Of a stretch of DNA of 64,000 nt, positions 37,084 to 52,000 are shown in pieces. The notes beneath the pieces were generated by a model. That model did no database searches. It saw only the letters and a list, made by a program, of their open reading frames with translations, and was not told the origin of the DNA. The position numbers were made by a program, and so were the translations under genes. This DNA is from Ptychodera flava (lineage: Eukaryota; Hemichordata; Enteropneusta; Ptychoderidae): NCBI RefSeq assembly GCF_041260155.1, contig NC_091947.1:31584528-31648527 (forward strand), in the 5' to 3' direction. The number at the start of each line of letters is the position of its first letter. The stretch's first letter is position 1.

Positions 37084-40000
37084 TGTATTGACAAATGGCA
37101 CACATTGGACAATAGCAGAAACTGGTTTATGCATTCAAAGGGAGTATGTTATAAATCTTGATAGACTACAGACAGATAAATAGGTGTCTATCAAATTATG
37201 GTAAAGAGATACAGTCATCACATGCATGCATGGGGCCACTGATAGATAAATAGACAGGTGTATGACACGTGAGTAGACCAACAGATATTGGCTAGATTGT
37301 GGATAAACAATGACAGACATCTCTATTGATTTCACACAGAAGTAAAGTGAAGAAAGGTCATGCTATCCAAAGCTATCTCACCTCATCCCACTTGTATGTA
37401 AACCATCAAGCATATTGACAAAATGATATGAGATATATTTAAATTTTGTCGTATCTCAGTTAATTTTTGAATATGCAAGTTTACACATTATGTATATGAG
37501 AACACAAAGGTGAAAAATTGATTTTATTAAAAAAGACGCAACGCAGTGTATCATGGCCTTTGAAACAATGAATTTCACTGTCTCTTGCAGGGTGCAGTTC
37601 ATATTTATGATCCTGCAAGCCCAGGATCAGCTGAGAAGCTGTTTGATCATCACCATGGTAACTTCCTTGGAGTTGATATCCTGTCTCCTGGAACTCAACA
37701 CTGTGTGGTGAGTACTATCATTCAACAACAAATACATGTGCCCCAATCTGGGTGGTCTTTATCAAGATGCTGTGAATAAATCACCTTACTGATAACTCGG
37801 AGAAAACAGGTCCTACCAATGTAGGAGTGTTTTGGTAAAGATTATCTGGCCTAGAGTTAACCTCTGTACATTTCATATGAAAATGAATGTATCTGGTAAA
37901 GAGATTTGATTGGATGAACTTGAATCTTGGATTCAGTATATTATTTATTCTACATGAGTTCAGATACTTTTCACTGTCAGTCATAATGTGTATAACTTCA
38001 CTGCCACATTTATAATTTGTCATCGATATAATTCTAATCAACAGACTGTGAGACAAAGTGGAGAAGTACAGGTGTGGACTCTTGAGAAACCACAGTTAGT
38101 TTCCAGCATATCAATCTCTAGGGCTGTAAGTACATGATGTTTAGTCAAGTTCTACATACACTTCAATATGTGATAGGCTTGACAAATATCTGAATATTTG
38201 GGTCAAACCACAAAAAAAATTTGAATTTAACTGTGTATGCTTTCAGTGGATCAGAATAGTTGGTACCTAACATGGTTGGTGTGAAACACCATTGTGGGTA
38301 TATGCATTGAAAAAATATAAGCTTTCCTGCTTTTGAATGATGTTGGAAAATAAGCAGTTTTTCCCCTGAAAGATTGTATACAGCGGTTTCCTAATAAATT
38401 AAATCAGAGTTTACTGAAACGTTTTACTTCAAAAGTAGAAATAAAAATTGCTATGATTCTAATTATTATGTTGTTGTTTTTCTTCACAAGGCCTCATGTA
38501 TTGCCTGTTGTCCATCATCCAAGCTGGCTGCTGTAGGAACCCTGTCTGGACATGTGTACATGATAGAGTTCAACAACGTTGAAAACCCACGCGTTGTCCA
38601 ACGGTTGGCTGTGCATCGCACCCCGGTCCTGCATCTAGTCTTTGAACAGTATGGACGTTATCTCCTGACGGGTTCTGATGATGGACACGTCTTCATCATG
38701 GATCCAAGACCATCCGTTGAATTCAATATCTTAGGGCATGTCTGTAAGTTGGCTGATTTGCTCCCAAGTAACTTCCTATTTGCCATAACTTTAACTTGAC
38801 CACTGGTATACCCTGATCTGTGATGATCACAGATTTTTCACCAACTTGTGTTGATTTGTATAGTCACAGCTGCAATCCAGCCATTGCCTCAAATGCATTA
38901 TTTAAAATACAATCTTTTTTGTGCCTTTATAGCAGAAAACACTTGTGAAAGTTGTTGGTAACAAATTTTTGTCTGTGCACTATGGAATTCACTTGTCATC
39001 TGTATAGATTATTTGTATAATTCTATTGCTATAGAATACTGTTTCTACAAGAGCAATGAGTATCTCTCAAGTCAGACTTCAGTAGTTGTGTAAACTAGTG
39101 AACATGTGTACCTGATCTGAATAAGGCTGTACGCCAATGGAGTTAGAGACATGACTGAATAGGGCTACAGTCTATGTATGCAAAGGATGTGATAATGTTA
39201 CCTGTGGGTACTATCATGATGGAATTTATAATTTGTCTTGTCTTTTTTTTCTCAGTAATCGATGGTCTTATCATGAGCATATCGTGCAACACTCCTGACA
39301 AGAATGGCGACACCAAAGTAGTGGTCACGTCCAACTTGCATCAGAAAGATGCCTCCAAAAATCCTGCACCTCACAAAATCATACAATTTGATCTCAAGAA
39401 AAACTTCATCAAAGGTATGCTGCATCTCAATTGTTCATGGAATTAAATTTAAAAGACACGGTTTACAAAGTTATTTGTGCGTACTACCATTAATACTTAT
39501 GCGTGATATTAAAAGCTAAGGTATACACTTTCTAATCATGCTTCAGATTTCAGTCAAGATTATCATGTCAGCCTGAAGTGTGACCTCAAAGATGAGGTCA
39601 TCAACAGGATGAACTTGAACTTTGCTGTTCCATCCTATGGCGCTGCTGTTGGACCTGGGGAGATCATCTATGCCATATCTTACAACCACAAGCGTCTTTG
39701 TAAAATCCAGCTACCAGATGAACCGCCCAAAAAGGTAAGGTGTTGAACTTACGTTAACATCATAGACTTGTCTAATTTGTTAAATACATTAACCTTTTCA
39801 CAGTCATTATCAACTGTATTAACTTTCCATAAACTATTTTGACCCTGTCATTTCCATGGAATTTGAAAAAAATTAATGTCTTCAGTGTTACAAGTACAAA
39901 GAAATGAGATATGAAGGGTTGAATTAATCCCATGCTGTTTTAGCATAAAACAGGATGATAAATCCCAAAGTCAATGTTATTGATGACCTATCCAAATTTG

Positions 40001-43000
40001 GATTGTTTTTGTTTCATTGTTGACATTTCAACCTTGCACTTCATGTCAAGTGAGCTACAAACAGTATAGTCACTAAAAAGATGTGTGTTTGTGTGTTTTA
40101 AGAGTTTTACTTTTTGTATGTTAAAGAAAAAAACCAGTAATTTATGCACCAATAACTCTACAAGTATACATGGCACGATGTGATGATTCTTGTAAATGTA
40201 AATATTTCCTGTGGATTGCATTGGCAGTGAAGAGGTTAATGTACTGTCAAGGGTATTTGTTGACATACTGGTATATAGTTCTTACTCCTCAACTTGAATT
40301 TGTTTTGCTGACTCTACCCAGATGATCTCAAAAGTGACCTCATTAGAATGGGTGGTTGGAAATTGCATTGTTGTATTCTAGTCTAAATTTTATTTCAGAG
40401 GTGAATGCACAGATAGCGTTTATCAGAATAACTTTTCCAAACATCTGTTACAAGCTGGACAGCAGTTTTTTATGACAGCTTGGTTTTCCACTGTTCCAAA
40501 AATAATATTTGAAATGGAACTTATCAAAGCCAATATTTGGCAAAAATTCGTGTCATATTGATATGGTGTGATCAGATTATTGGAGAAATAAATTTAAAAA
40601 AATATTCATTTAACCATTTTAGTAGAGTCAGCAGTAAATTCATTAAATTTACTCAGTTCTAACCAATGTTTGTTTCAGTGAACTTGACTCCAACGGTATT
40701 TCTTCTGAATGGAAACAAAATCCATGTAACATATTGAGTCAGATTCACCATTGACTTGCTGATAGTCCTTTTTGCTGGGTGCACTAACATAGTTGGTATA
40801 TGCTATCATAACACAGTGCTGCTTCATTAACACAAATCCATACTCATTATGCCATATTTTTGTTGCCAAATCATAGTTTTCATGTGTGTGGTGACAGTTT
40901 AAAAGTAATGTTAATGTTTTTGATAAAGAAGTGACATTTTCAGATTCTTTGTACAATTTTTCTACAATTCTTCAATTTGTGTCAACGGAGAAGAGATATT
41001 TGTAGCATTTTGTAAAATTTGCTCTCAGTGAAAGTATACTCATTTGAATGAAAATTATTCAGACTGATTTAGTGACATGAATGTTTAACTTAATGTGGTC
41101 ATTTACTTGATATCAGATGCAGTTACAAATTTGATGCAAGAAAACACCTCAAAATAATCAATTGTGTAAAAGTTTAGTACAGGCACAAATAACAACTGAA
41201 ATCTTACTTTTATAGGTAATCTGTTGGGACAATTGCATCTCAAATAGTGTTACATTCCAGACTGAAAATAAAATTTTCAACATTTTCAACACTATGACAC
41301 TAAAAAGTTTGATAGAATTGCTATCTTTTCAATAATCATCTTTTTTTACTCAAAAATAAAGACAGGAGAAGAGAAGCATGGAGGTAGCACAACTAGAACA
41401 AAGAAGGCAGGCATACCTAGTCTTAATCCAATTATGCATGCAGTTTAATATGTACAGGAAATTCAGTTCACACAATAGACAGAATAGTGATAAAATAACT
41501 GTACCGTAAAAGCATTGTATCTGTCCACACACAAGTTTTTGCATGATTGTTAAGTTCACAGACATTTCATTGGTGACATATGTACCTGGTACACATGCTT
41601 TTTAATATCAAGCATTTTAACCTCTCACCCCAAGTATCCTTCAATTTGCTTTTACTACTTTTTATCAGGAACTTGGGGTGTACAGGTTTTGCTTTCATTT
41701 TTGCCTTCATTGCATGTTATTATTTTTTCCCCTATTTTTTTTCTGTTTGTTTTTTTAAATGTGAATTGCTTTTAGTCCACTTCCAAATCCAAATCCAAAG
41801 CCAAGGTATGTGCTTATTCAAGTGTCGTTTTCCTCCTAAAATGACTAATGCTTGTGAAAATCTCAGCATTAAAGGTCTACTGTCATATTGTTCAAAGCAG
41901 TCTATCAGTCCGAAAACCAAAGGGCACACAGGTATGAGGGGCATCAGGCGCTGGCATTCACTATGTCAACCCTTTGAGCACCAAAGTCAATTTTTGTCAC
42001 CTTTGTAAAACATGCCCTAATCAATTATTTTCAAATTTTTGCCAAAATTTTGATGAAAAACTGTAGCCAATGAAATGTGATATCCATTTTATCCAAAATT
42101 ATAAAAAAATCACAGAAAAATTCATACAAATTGGTAAAATGTTGCACTAAAATTTGGCGGGAAAAATTACAGCACTCAAAGGATTAAAACACAAGCATAT
42201 ATTTCAAAATAACCAAACCTGTTGCAAGTGTCTCTAGAAATGCATTTACCTTGCTGAGATATCTTTTCAGTGGGCTCAGAATTTGAAAATATCATCCATA
42301 ACTTTTAATGAGATTGTTTATTTTGGAATACTCTAATTGGCATGAAAAAGAATTTTATCAAAGGGAGGCTACTGGAAAAAAGTAAGCAAACCAAAGCAGA
42401 CCAAGCAATGTGACAGTAAATCTTTAATCACATGGCCAAACTCACTATAATGATAATTTTCTTCACAAAGTTACTTCCAAACTTCCTATCCCCTTTTAAC
42501 AGAAATAATTCCAGGGATAAACTGCACTTATGTTTGCTGTTTCTCTGATTTTTTTTGGTCCTTATTAAAGAGATAAAGATATGTTCGTATACTGAAATAA
42601 TTCATTTTTTCTTAGCATGTTGAAAGTGATGGAGAAGATAATCCTGAGCTTGATGTTGCAATAGATGGGGTAAAACACATCAAACCGAACAGAAATTCTA
42701 GTGATTTGCAAAACCACAATCACAATTTGCATGAACCTTGCTGTATGATGTGAATAATTCTTGCATAAAACTTTGCTTGTGTGATGCATGTGCTTGCAAA
42801 TATGCATGGTGCGTTTGGGTTTTCTCAGACTTTTTCAAAAAAACCAACAATATCAACCCTGTTTATTTCCTTCAAGTTCAGACCCACTTTCTCCCAATTT
42901 CAAACCAGATTTGAGTGTGTCTTTAGTAAACCGCAAAGGCCCTTGGCCCCTTCCTTGCCCTGCTGGTTTGAAAGGCGCGTTGCCGATTTTGATTTGATCT

Positions 43001-46000
43001 GAATCTGTTGATCCTGATCTGAAATCTGTGGCTATGATTTGATTTGATATTTCTTTAGATGGAGAGTCCTACCCCGTCTATAGCCTTGTCTCTCTCCATG
43101 TCCCCGGTGGTGAGTAAAAAAATGTGAACAGAAAATGGTGTTGTCATCTGCCGTTACAACACATCCTCCATCAACACTCATGTGTGACAACAACCTTCCC
43201 ACATCAAAAACACCACCAAAACCACATTTGCAATTTTGGACTTGCCGTATTGTTTGATGAGTGTATCTCCAATCAACCAATCTCCTCACAAAAACCTACA
43301 TATCCTCCCCATCCTGGCACCACCTCCCCTTCCTAAAAACCATCCCTCAGATCTCACTATTACCCCCATATTCACCCACTTCCCTCCCACCCCAAACAAG
43401 GATGGACATGCTCAAGTAATACTGTTGATGCTAAACTTTTGAAAACACTTTTTCTCCGTGAATACAGGAGAACAACAAGGCATCCTACCTACAACCATTG
43501 GCTGAATTTCCTGGACATGAGTTGCCAGGTGGCAAAGTTGTCTTGTCTCCTCATCAGAAGTGGCTGGCTACTTGTGCACCAGATGGCCGCGTGCATGTCA
43601 GAACTATGGATGATATGGTATGTGTTCATTTGAGATATACCTGCTCTGAATTCTTTGGGGGAGAAATGTTATGTGTTATGCATACCTACAAAGGTTTGTT
43701 CTTTCCTTCAGCTTTTCGGTACATACAACAAGACATAAAATTCTCTTGGTATGCTAACAATTCCAATTTGCTGACATGATAATCGTCCACATAAAACACT
43801 GCCACTACAATGTCACTGGGGTTAGGCAAGTAGACATGATTTTGTCCAGCAATGCATAGCATGTTGAAGTGTAGTTGAATGTACATGACAAAGTCAAATT
43901 CTATTTATCATTGTGCAAAAATTTTCTTGCTTTCTCACCTATCATAGGAAAAAGCAGTGAGCGTAAGGGCACACACCTTCCGTCAGGGTGGTGTGAATTC
44001 CATGGTGTTTTCTGCAGATTCCATGTATTTGATCACATGTGGCGCTAATGATGGAACTGTCTCCTGTTACACCTGGAAGTAAGTCCCGACAAATACAACT
44101 CTATACAGACATTATTCACAGCCATACAACATACAATTGTATACCATAGATTTCCAATGGAGAGATACATATGCTTGCAATCACGGTCCCTCCACAAAAC
44201 GGTCAAGAAACGCTTTTGTTCAAAGGTGCTAATCACCTACACAGTTGCAACAGTCCGCGTTGCGGTGGACGCAGGAAGCGAATGACGTCATAGGCAAGTT
44301 AGCGTCTTGTTTCAGTGGCGTCTTGTGACACGGTCCCGCTCCGGTATCCTACGATTTTCAGTCAATCAGGCTACTTTATTTTCATCTTTCTGCACTGTTT
44401 CGCATGTATTTGAAGACTGGTGAGAAGATGAGTAAAACAGTTTCTTAAAGATCTAGGTCACTATCGAGAAATCTTGGATGATATTTTATGGCTGAGTTCA
44501 GCCATGAGGTGATCTTGACCGACGCCATGCATTTCGGAAACACTGTGAATTTTACTCCCCCGTTTGTTTTTTCACCTTTCATCAAAAAAGTAAGTCATGC
44601 ACCTCCTAACAAGGCAAAGACTTCGAAAAAATAGGGAATCGTGTTGTGTTGTTATTTTGAAACCTAATTCGACAAGAAAACTAGTCTTTTTTGTCGCGTT
44701 TATATTTTAAACTGAAAACAAAATGGCGTCGCTTGGGATCGACGAGTCGTATCTGCATTACATGGGAAAATCCTAAAATGTCTTCCTTAACTCCCTTTTG
44801 ATATCGATTTAACATGATAATTCCTCAGTTCCAAACTTTGAGAGTTCGATTTGAAATTTTTAATCGTTTTCAACAAAATTCAATGCACGAAATCAAGGAA
44901 CTCTTACAATGACCTTGTTTTTGCAAGGTGCTCCCGTCGACCATGAGTCGACCCATTGAGAGTTGGCGTTATGGTAATAGTGCAACGTTTTTCGCCCCTT
45001 TTTTTCTCCTTTATCGATCGATCAGAGGTGTCAAGTGCGTCCCTACCGATCGTTCAGTCTTCTCAAAAGTAGGCAATCAGGTTCATGACGGAATCTGTTC
45101 TTTCTTAAAGACACAAGTTACTGCCGAACCCAATGTTTTGATTTTGTCGACCTTTCGAATTCTCAGACCGACCGCCAAATTTAGAGAATCTAGAAACCCT
45201 ACAAGTGTCGCGACATTTTGGTGACATGACCTCCCCAAGCCTGGGTGCCAGACTCTCTGCCATTGATTTTCCTGATTGAGGATCAAGTGAGATGCAAATC
45301 ATGTCGTGTATGGGTTTCGTATATTACCCACGAGAGACCGTGGTCAGCCCATCGATGGGTATTTATATACAAACTGATTGTATCGGTTGCTACACTGTGG
45401 ACATTGGAAGACCACGCAAGGCTTGGGTTTCGCAGCAGTACATGTCGACGCAGGATTTTTATCTTCCAAAATGAAGTCCCAATCAACATGGTAGTCGTCA
45501 AAATTGACGAAATCGTCTCCGAACTTGTACATAGTTCACGCTGCGTGACTCCACGGCAGGCAGATGTAAACAAACTTTGGCCTTTAGACGCATGCGCAGA
45601 CAATAATCAGAATGCATTCTGGGAGAATTAAGTTTCTGCTTACGATAATTTTATGCACGTAACTGTTAACACCTCCCACCGCACGCGTGATAATCCGGGA
45701 TTATCCCCATCAGTAAAATCAACAGAAAGCCCAATCGAAACCCGGACTATAACAAAAGAAACTGGTGGCGTTTCTTGACCGTTTTGTGGAGGGACCGTGT
45801 TGCAATGAGGGATGACATGCTGCTTGTAATCAACAGTTCATGCTGTGATAAAGACATTGTTTAATTGATTCTTTTCAACCAACTGAAATTTACAAAGGTT
45901 CAAGTTTACTTTCCAAAATGCAATAAGTTATACCTTAGCTCTGAAAGTTTCAATCGTGGTAACGATCAACCTTCTTTGTCATTCTGGAGTCCCAAAATGA

Positions 46001-49000
46001 ATTGTTGAAAAGAATCTACCTCTTAGCACAGTAGCAATATATTAAGAATATTGAAATGGCATTCAGGGTATAAAATCAATCATTATCTCCTGGTTTGATC
46101 AGTTTTACCACATTTGGGAAGAACAAGTACGCATCAGCTGTTGAAATGAGCCGCACGTTGAACGTTGCATTGAACGGTGTCAGGAAGAAAGAGGATGAGG
46201 TATTGGCCAATATGATGGAGTGGTTCCCAACGACATCTCAGTCAGGGTCAAGGGCAGCATCTGTCATTGAGAAAGATACGCAGGAGTTATCGGAGAAGGA
46301 GAAAGCAGTGGAGAATGATCAGATTTACACCACACCAACACCGATACCAAGCTCTGATGCTACCTGGCTTGAGTTACAGGAACTTGAGGTAGGTTAGGAT
46401 ATCACCGAAGACAAGGGATTGTATGGGAAAATGATACTTTCACAATCATGGCACACTAGCCAGCTGAATGTTTGTGTATCATTTATCAAAGTGAACTGAG
46501 CAGGCTATGCATGACATTTGAAACTTGTGAGTCAAGTTTACAGAATTTTGAATGTCAACAGATTGGTCCTTGATGAAGAATACATCAACAATCAAAATAA
46601 AAAAAAAATGTTTTCTTGTGTGTTTGGCCTATAAAGCATATCAGTGTGCATATGTATGTAGTAGTATGCGTATCATATAGTAATATGTACTGATGTTTTT
46701 GTGTGACACAATTGTTTTTCACTGTAGGCAATCAAAGAAGAAGACAAGCAATATGCAGACATGAAGAAAGATCTGAGAACTGATATCCGGGACCTCAGAA
46801 GAACTGTTAGTAAACTCAATCCATAAAAAGATGTTTCATAATGTTACTTCTGAAGGAAATAATATGTGTACATGCTATATGTTAAGCATTTGACTCCAGA
46901 AAAATAGTACACATACCCTATGCAGAGGATTTCAAAACACAACGTTCAAGTAATTCTACAAACATCAGCAGACTTGTCTTTGGTTGATGACCTGTTCTTA
47001 CCATGTTTCTGTATTATGCCCTACAGTTTCGTTTCTGATGAATTTTTTTCAAATTTTTTTCAGATTCAAGCAATGATGAAACAGAATGAGACATTGCCAG
47101 AGATGGAAAAGCTAGCACACCAGGAATTTAACCTTGACACTGAGGAACAGCAGAGGCTGGAAGCTGAGGGCCAAGCTGAAGTTGAAATGGTGAGTTTGTA
47201 GGCCTAGAAACCCAGTCAATACTGAATATTAACATAATACACAGACTTGTAAAGAAGTATGCACACACATCAAACACTTATTGATAAAATTAATTAGTAA
47301 TATGTGCCGGTTTGTGGTAAACATCAGATGGTCTTAGATAGTAACTCACCAAGTAATATTTTTTACATTACAGATCCGTGAAGACATTGAGTTTGAGAAC
47401 CTTGCAATGGTATACCTGAGGGACACGATAAAGAGGACATGCTGGGATTCTATGGCTGTCAAAGGAAGAAGTCTCAAGGTAAAACTCAGTCAGATTTTAG
47501 AAGCCCACTCTTTTGTTATCTCAGGTCAGCACATACAAATTAGCGGAATTCGTCTGTCATCATTCAAACAAGGGAAGATGGCATGACAAGACATGTGTGG
47601 TAGTTGTAGAGAAATTGTTACAGAAATCAGTTCAGAAATAGTAACAAGAAGAAGATCCGACAGTGTGAAAATCTTGACAATAAATGGTGTTGAATAAATG
47701 CATGCTGTAAGATGACTGCTAAATGATGAGTTTCATGCTACTTCATTGATGTCATCCTGAAAGGTTACATACACATCTATTGTGTTGTAGGCATTCCATT
47801 CCAACTTGGAAGTCACCAACTATCCCATGAGAGACAGAACTCATGCTGAGAAGGAAATCCTGGCTTTTGTCACCAAAATCCGTGAAATTGAAATTGCTGA
47901 ACTTGAGGCTAGAAAAGAAATCATGGAAACGCCTAGTAAACCTGGAACCGCTGTAAGTTTGTGATTCGAAGTAATTGTTAATGCTTGCGACGATATTCCT
48001 TCATTTTACCAAACTGAAAAGCCTTTTCTTTCTTAGAATTTTTTGTTATAATTGTGTTTGTACGTCTGTCCACTGTAACTTGATAACAGTACGTCTGTCA
48101 ATACTGATATTTTTTTTTCTTTGCTAAGTTTTGTTCTATTCAGACACGTGACATTGATTGGTTTATCAGATATATTTATATTAGATATTTTTACCAGTCT
48201 TGTGTTTCTCAAATTCTGCCTTAACATTGTAAATGCATAATTTTTACATAAAAATTCATTTATGGACATTAAATGACTGTGAGTTGACCATTGATTTGAT
48301 CAGATCGTGTCCCAGTACCACCAATTCAGTAAACAACAGACCAGTAAATCAGGGAATAAGTGACCCATATACGCCCTTTTTCTGTCTTGATGTAACTTTC
48401 AGGGTGAAAATGAAGAGAAAGAACTTGATGATGAATCTGAGGAAGGTGATGGCAAGGAGCAGCCATCCACAACTGGCAGTCTTGGCGCCATGTTTGGCGG
48501 TGGCAGTGATCTCTTCTATAGCCAGTTTGAACTTCACACCAAACAACAAAAGCAAAACCAAATCATACTTCTCAAGGTGAGTCTGGTGAAGTTGTTCCCT
48601 GCAGAGTAATGTTAACAAACCCTAGTCTTTCCATATTCAAATTTGCTGGGACATCAAAGGTCATGTTATTAGCAAATATACATTTATCACAAGTCGACTT
48701 ACTTCCGCAGTTGTTCAAGTGATCATCAGTATTATGGAAATAATTTCCTGACTCAAAGACCTGTGACAAAATTTATGAGTGTAAAACCAAGTGTTAGTTC
48801 GTTGCCTGGGCTGTGAATGTCAGAAGCTCTTGCTGTCCATCGTGGAAATTTTAACAAATCCGATGAGAGTTTCTGAAACAAAGAAGCATTATTATGTAAT
48901 GATGATTTCATTGTTGTACAGTGAGGACTGACTCACATCAGAATAGTCTGAATTATTAAAATAAAAAAGCCATGAATTTTTTGTACTTCATCTGTTGAAA

Positions 49001-52000
49001 ATGGAGAATTGATCATTTGTTCTTTATTGCACACGATAGCTTTACTAAATATGGTGTTTAATTTGTTTCATGTGCAAAACAGGATGCCCTGTATCGCATC
49101 AGGACAGCCTTCAACAAGGAGTTTGATGAGGTGTACAAAATGAAAGAAATGGAGATTGCCAGAATCAAGGAGAAGAATACGAGAATCAGGAAAATCCTGG
49201 AAGATTTGGACAGTGGTGAAGCTGTATGGCAGCCTGAATGGTCCATTGATGAAAAACCAGAAAGATTGTTGGAAGTCAGTGATAGTGAGGTAAAAATGAG
49301 TTTAAAGTAATTATTATGCTGTTAGTGTAATGAAAAACTATAGATTATAGATTAGTACATAGAATTTCAAATGTATTTTATTTGAACATTGTGAAGCCAC
49401 TGAATTTGTTTTACTTGTGTGTAAAGACAAGTGTTGTTGATATATAGTAGAGTATAGTTCTTGCATGAGTATGTAAACAAAAGAAAGGTCTTTGATCTGA
49501 AAATGATCTGGGAAGTTTTGCTGTGCGAGAAAGTTTTAGAATTTACCATATCAGTTTACTGTCAGAATTATTATACCAATATTTGTAAGTCTAAAAGAGA
49601 CAGAGCTCTGAACTGAGACTGATATCATCCATGGCTTTGATCAACAAGATATTTGTGTTTCTTATTAGACATGATTAAGGACAAAATAAATATATAGAAT
49701 GAAGCACACACTCTATTTTTCCACAGAATGGAATTTGTTGTACCAGAGGTTTTGCTTATTTGCACTGTAATTGATCGCCCTTTCAACCTTGCACTCTTTC
49801 AGGTCAAAGTTGAAAAGTACATATCGCCAGAGCAACAAGCCAAGCTTGATGAGGAAGCCAAGATAGAGGAAGAGAGACGACTGCGAGAGAAAGCAGACAA
49901 TGCTAGAGAGAGGGCATTGGATATGATGATGGGTGGTGTCTTAGAAGTCAAGAAGGAAGATGAACTGAAAAAGGTGAGATGTCTGATGACAACAAATTAA
50001 AAATACTCAAAGCAGTTCAGGAGAAAAAAGTAACTCTTGTGCTAATCAACACACTAAAGAAGTGTGGCAAGGTGAAAATTGCAAAACTGAAAGTTACATT
50101 TAGAAACATTTTGTGGAGCTGCTGTTCAAGGAGGACTTAAAGTGCTAGAAATATATTTCACATGAAGTACTTTATCCTTCTGAGTAATGATATAAATAAA
50201 CTCTCTTTTTCATTAAATATTCAAAACTAGACTCTAGAGTAACTGTTGTACAAATTAAAGGAAGAAAAAAGAATATTTCTGTGAATGGTGTATTTTGGAC
50301 ATACCACAACAAGATGAAAATGTCCAGTTTTGTGCCATATAATTATTATGAAATCATTAATCTGTAATGTCAAATCCTTGTTTTCAGGATATTCCAGTGC
50401 CTGCATTCATGTCCAAACCACAAGAGGAATGGTCAGAAGATGAGAAGAAACTGGCACAGGATTATGAAAGGAAAGTCAAAGAACTCAATGAAGAGAGAGA
50501 AAAATATCGTAAGGTATGCTTTCGGCTATATTCTGGTGTTTTCCATTTTTGCTTAACTGTGTTGGCAAGAGTAGCTAAGACTGTCGAGGAAGATACTTTT
50601 ACGATATCAAGTATATATATTCAAATCACAGCAATAGCATTTTAAGTGCGCGAGAAACATTGCATGGAATGTCTGTGGGTAATGACTGTTTATGATACCC
50701 AAAGTACAGCCGATTGTGTTTGTCCCTCTGTGTGTTCGCTGTGGATGATTTTAAGGCACCCATTAACAAATGTGTCGCCATGATTTCTTTTGTGCACTCT
50801 ATGGATGTAAAACAAGATAATAGTTTCACAGGCTGTCAGATTTGCATTTCAGTCTTGTTGTTCACTGGTATGTTGAATTAGAGGCAATATTATAAAGTGG
50901 TCTTGAATGAATATAACAGCACATTTGATTTGATACCATAGACAGGAATTTTAAGTGTATAATAATATGGTTATCATGAAAACAGTGTAAAGTATGCACT
51001 CAGACATTAGCACCTGGCTTAATCTTCCACTCTGTGTCAGGCAATACTTGGGCATTAATGTTCTTGTATATACTGTGCACTATATTCATAATAACCTTAA
51101 ATATAGCTAGTATCAGCGATAGCATCATCCACTGAGTGAGTAACTTCACTCACAATTTGATTAACACATTTTCTGTTCTACAGGCCCTTGAATCAGAGCT
51201 GAAGAAATTACAGACAACATTGGCAGACACTACCGGTAACTTTGATGACAAACTCACAGATCTCTTCCAGAAGAAAATTAAAACAGAGATGGTCATTAAC
51301 CAGGTAGGCAGACTTTTGATGACTCTCATTTCTCACATAAAGCATAAAGCGCTTCTAGTCTCTCTGAAACTAAAACTTGAAGCCAGGTACGTACATAATT
51401 CTGTTCAGTGTTAACACCAGAGAGTATCTTACCACTAGTTTCTCTGTGTACTCTGATGTCCTTATGTCAAATTTCCTTACTCCTGACAAGTTTCATCTAC
51501 ATTTCCGTGTTTTGGACAAGAAATGTGGAGTCTTTTACAATGAAAGGTTATACGTACTCATAAACTGGTGCATTATAAATGTTGGACAAACTCGAACTAC
51601 GGCTGTGGACATAAAGCTACACAAGAATGTATGGCGAAATGTTGGCAATGATTTATTTTACTTAACAGGAAGAGCTGAAGATTGTGCGACTGCAGTTTTC
51701 ACTGCTACAAGAGGAAGAGTTGGGCACAAAAGAAGCGGAAATTGCAAGAAGATTGAAGTCCAGACAGACAAGAAAGGTGAGCCACATCCTACAGATACGT
51801 TGGTGTAGTTTTCTATTTAGAACAGAGGGCTTTACTATGGATATACCTTACTGTATAGGGTGGGTGTGGCATTACTTTCAGTGTAGGTGGTATGCAGAGT
51901 GGTGAATTTAGGAACAAGTAAGACAATTCAATTGCATGAATCTCTTGGGAATCATGAAATGTGCATTGAATTTCTGAAATAGTTGTGATGCAGATATAAA

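Noticed and set aside
45245-45631. Plus-strand frame of 128 codons and overlapping minus-strand frame of 106 codons
   Set aside because: Both are inside the 1.6-kb inverted-repeat element, overlap each other, and show no transposase or other motif.
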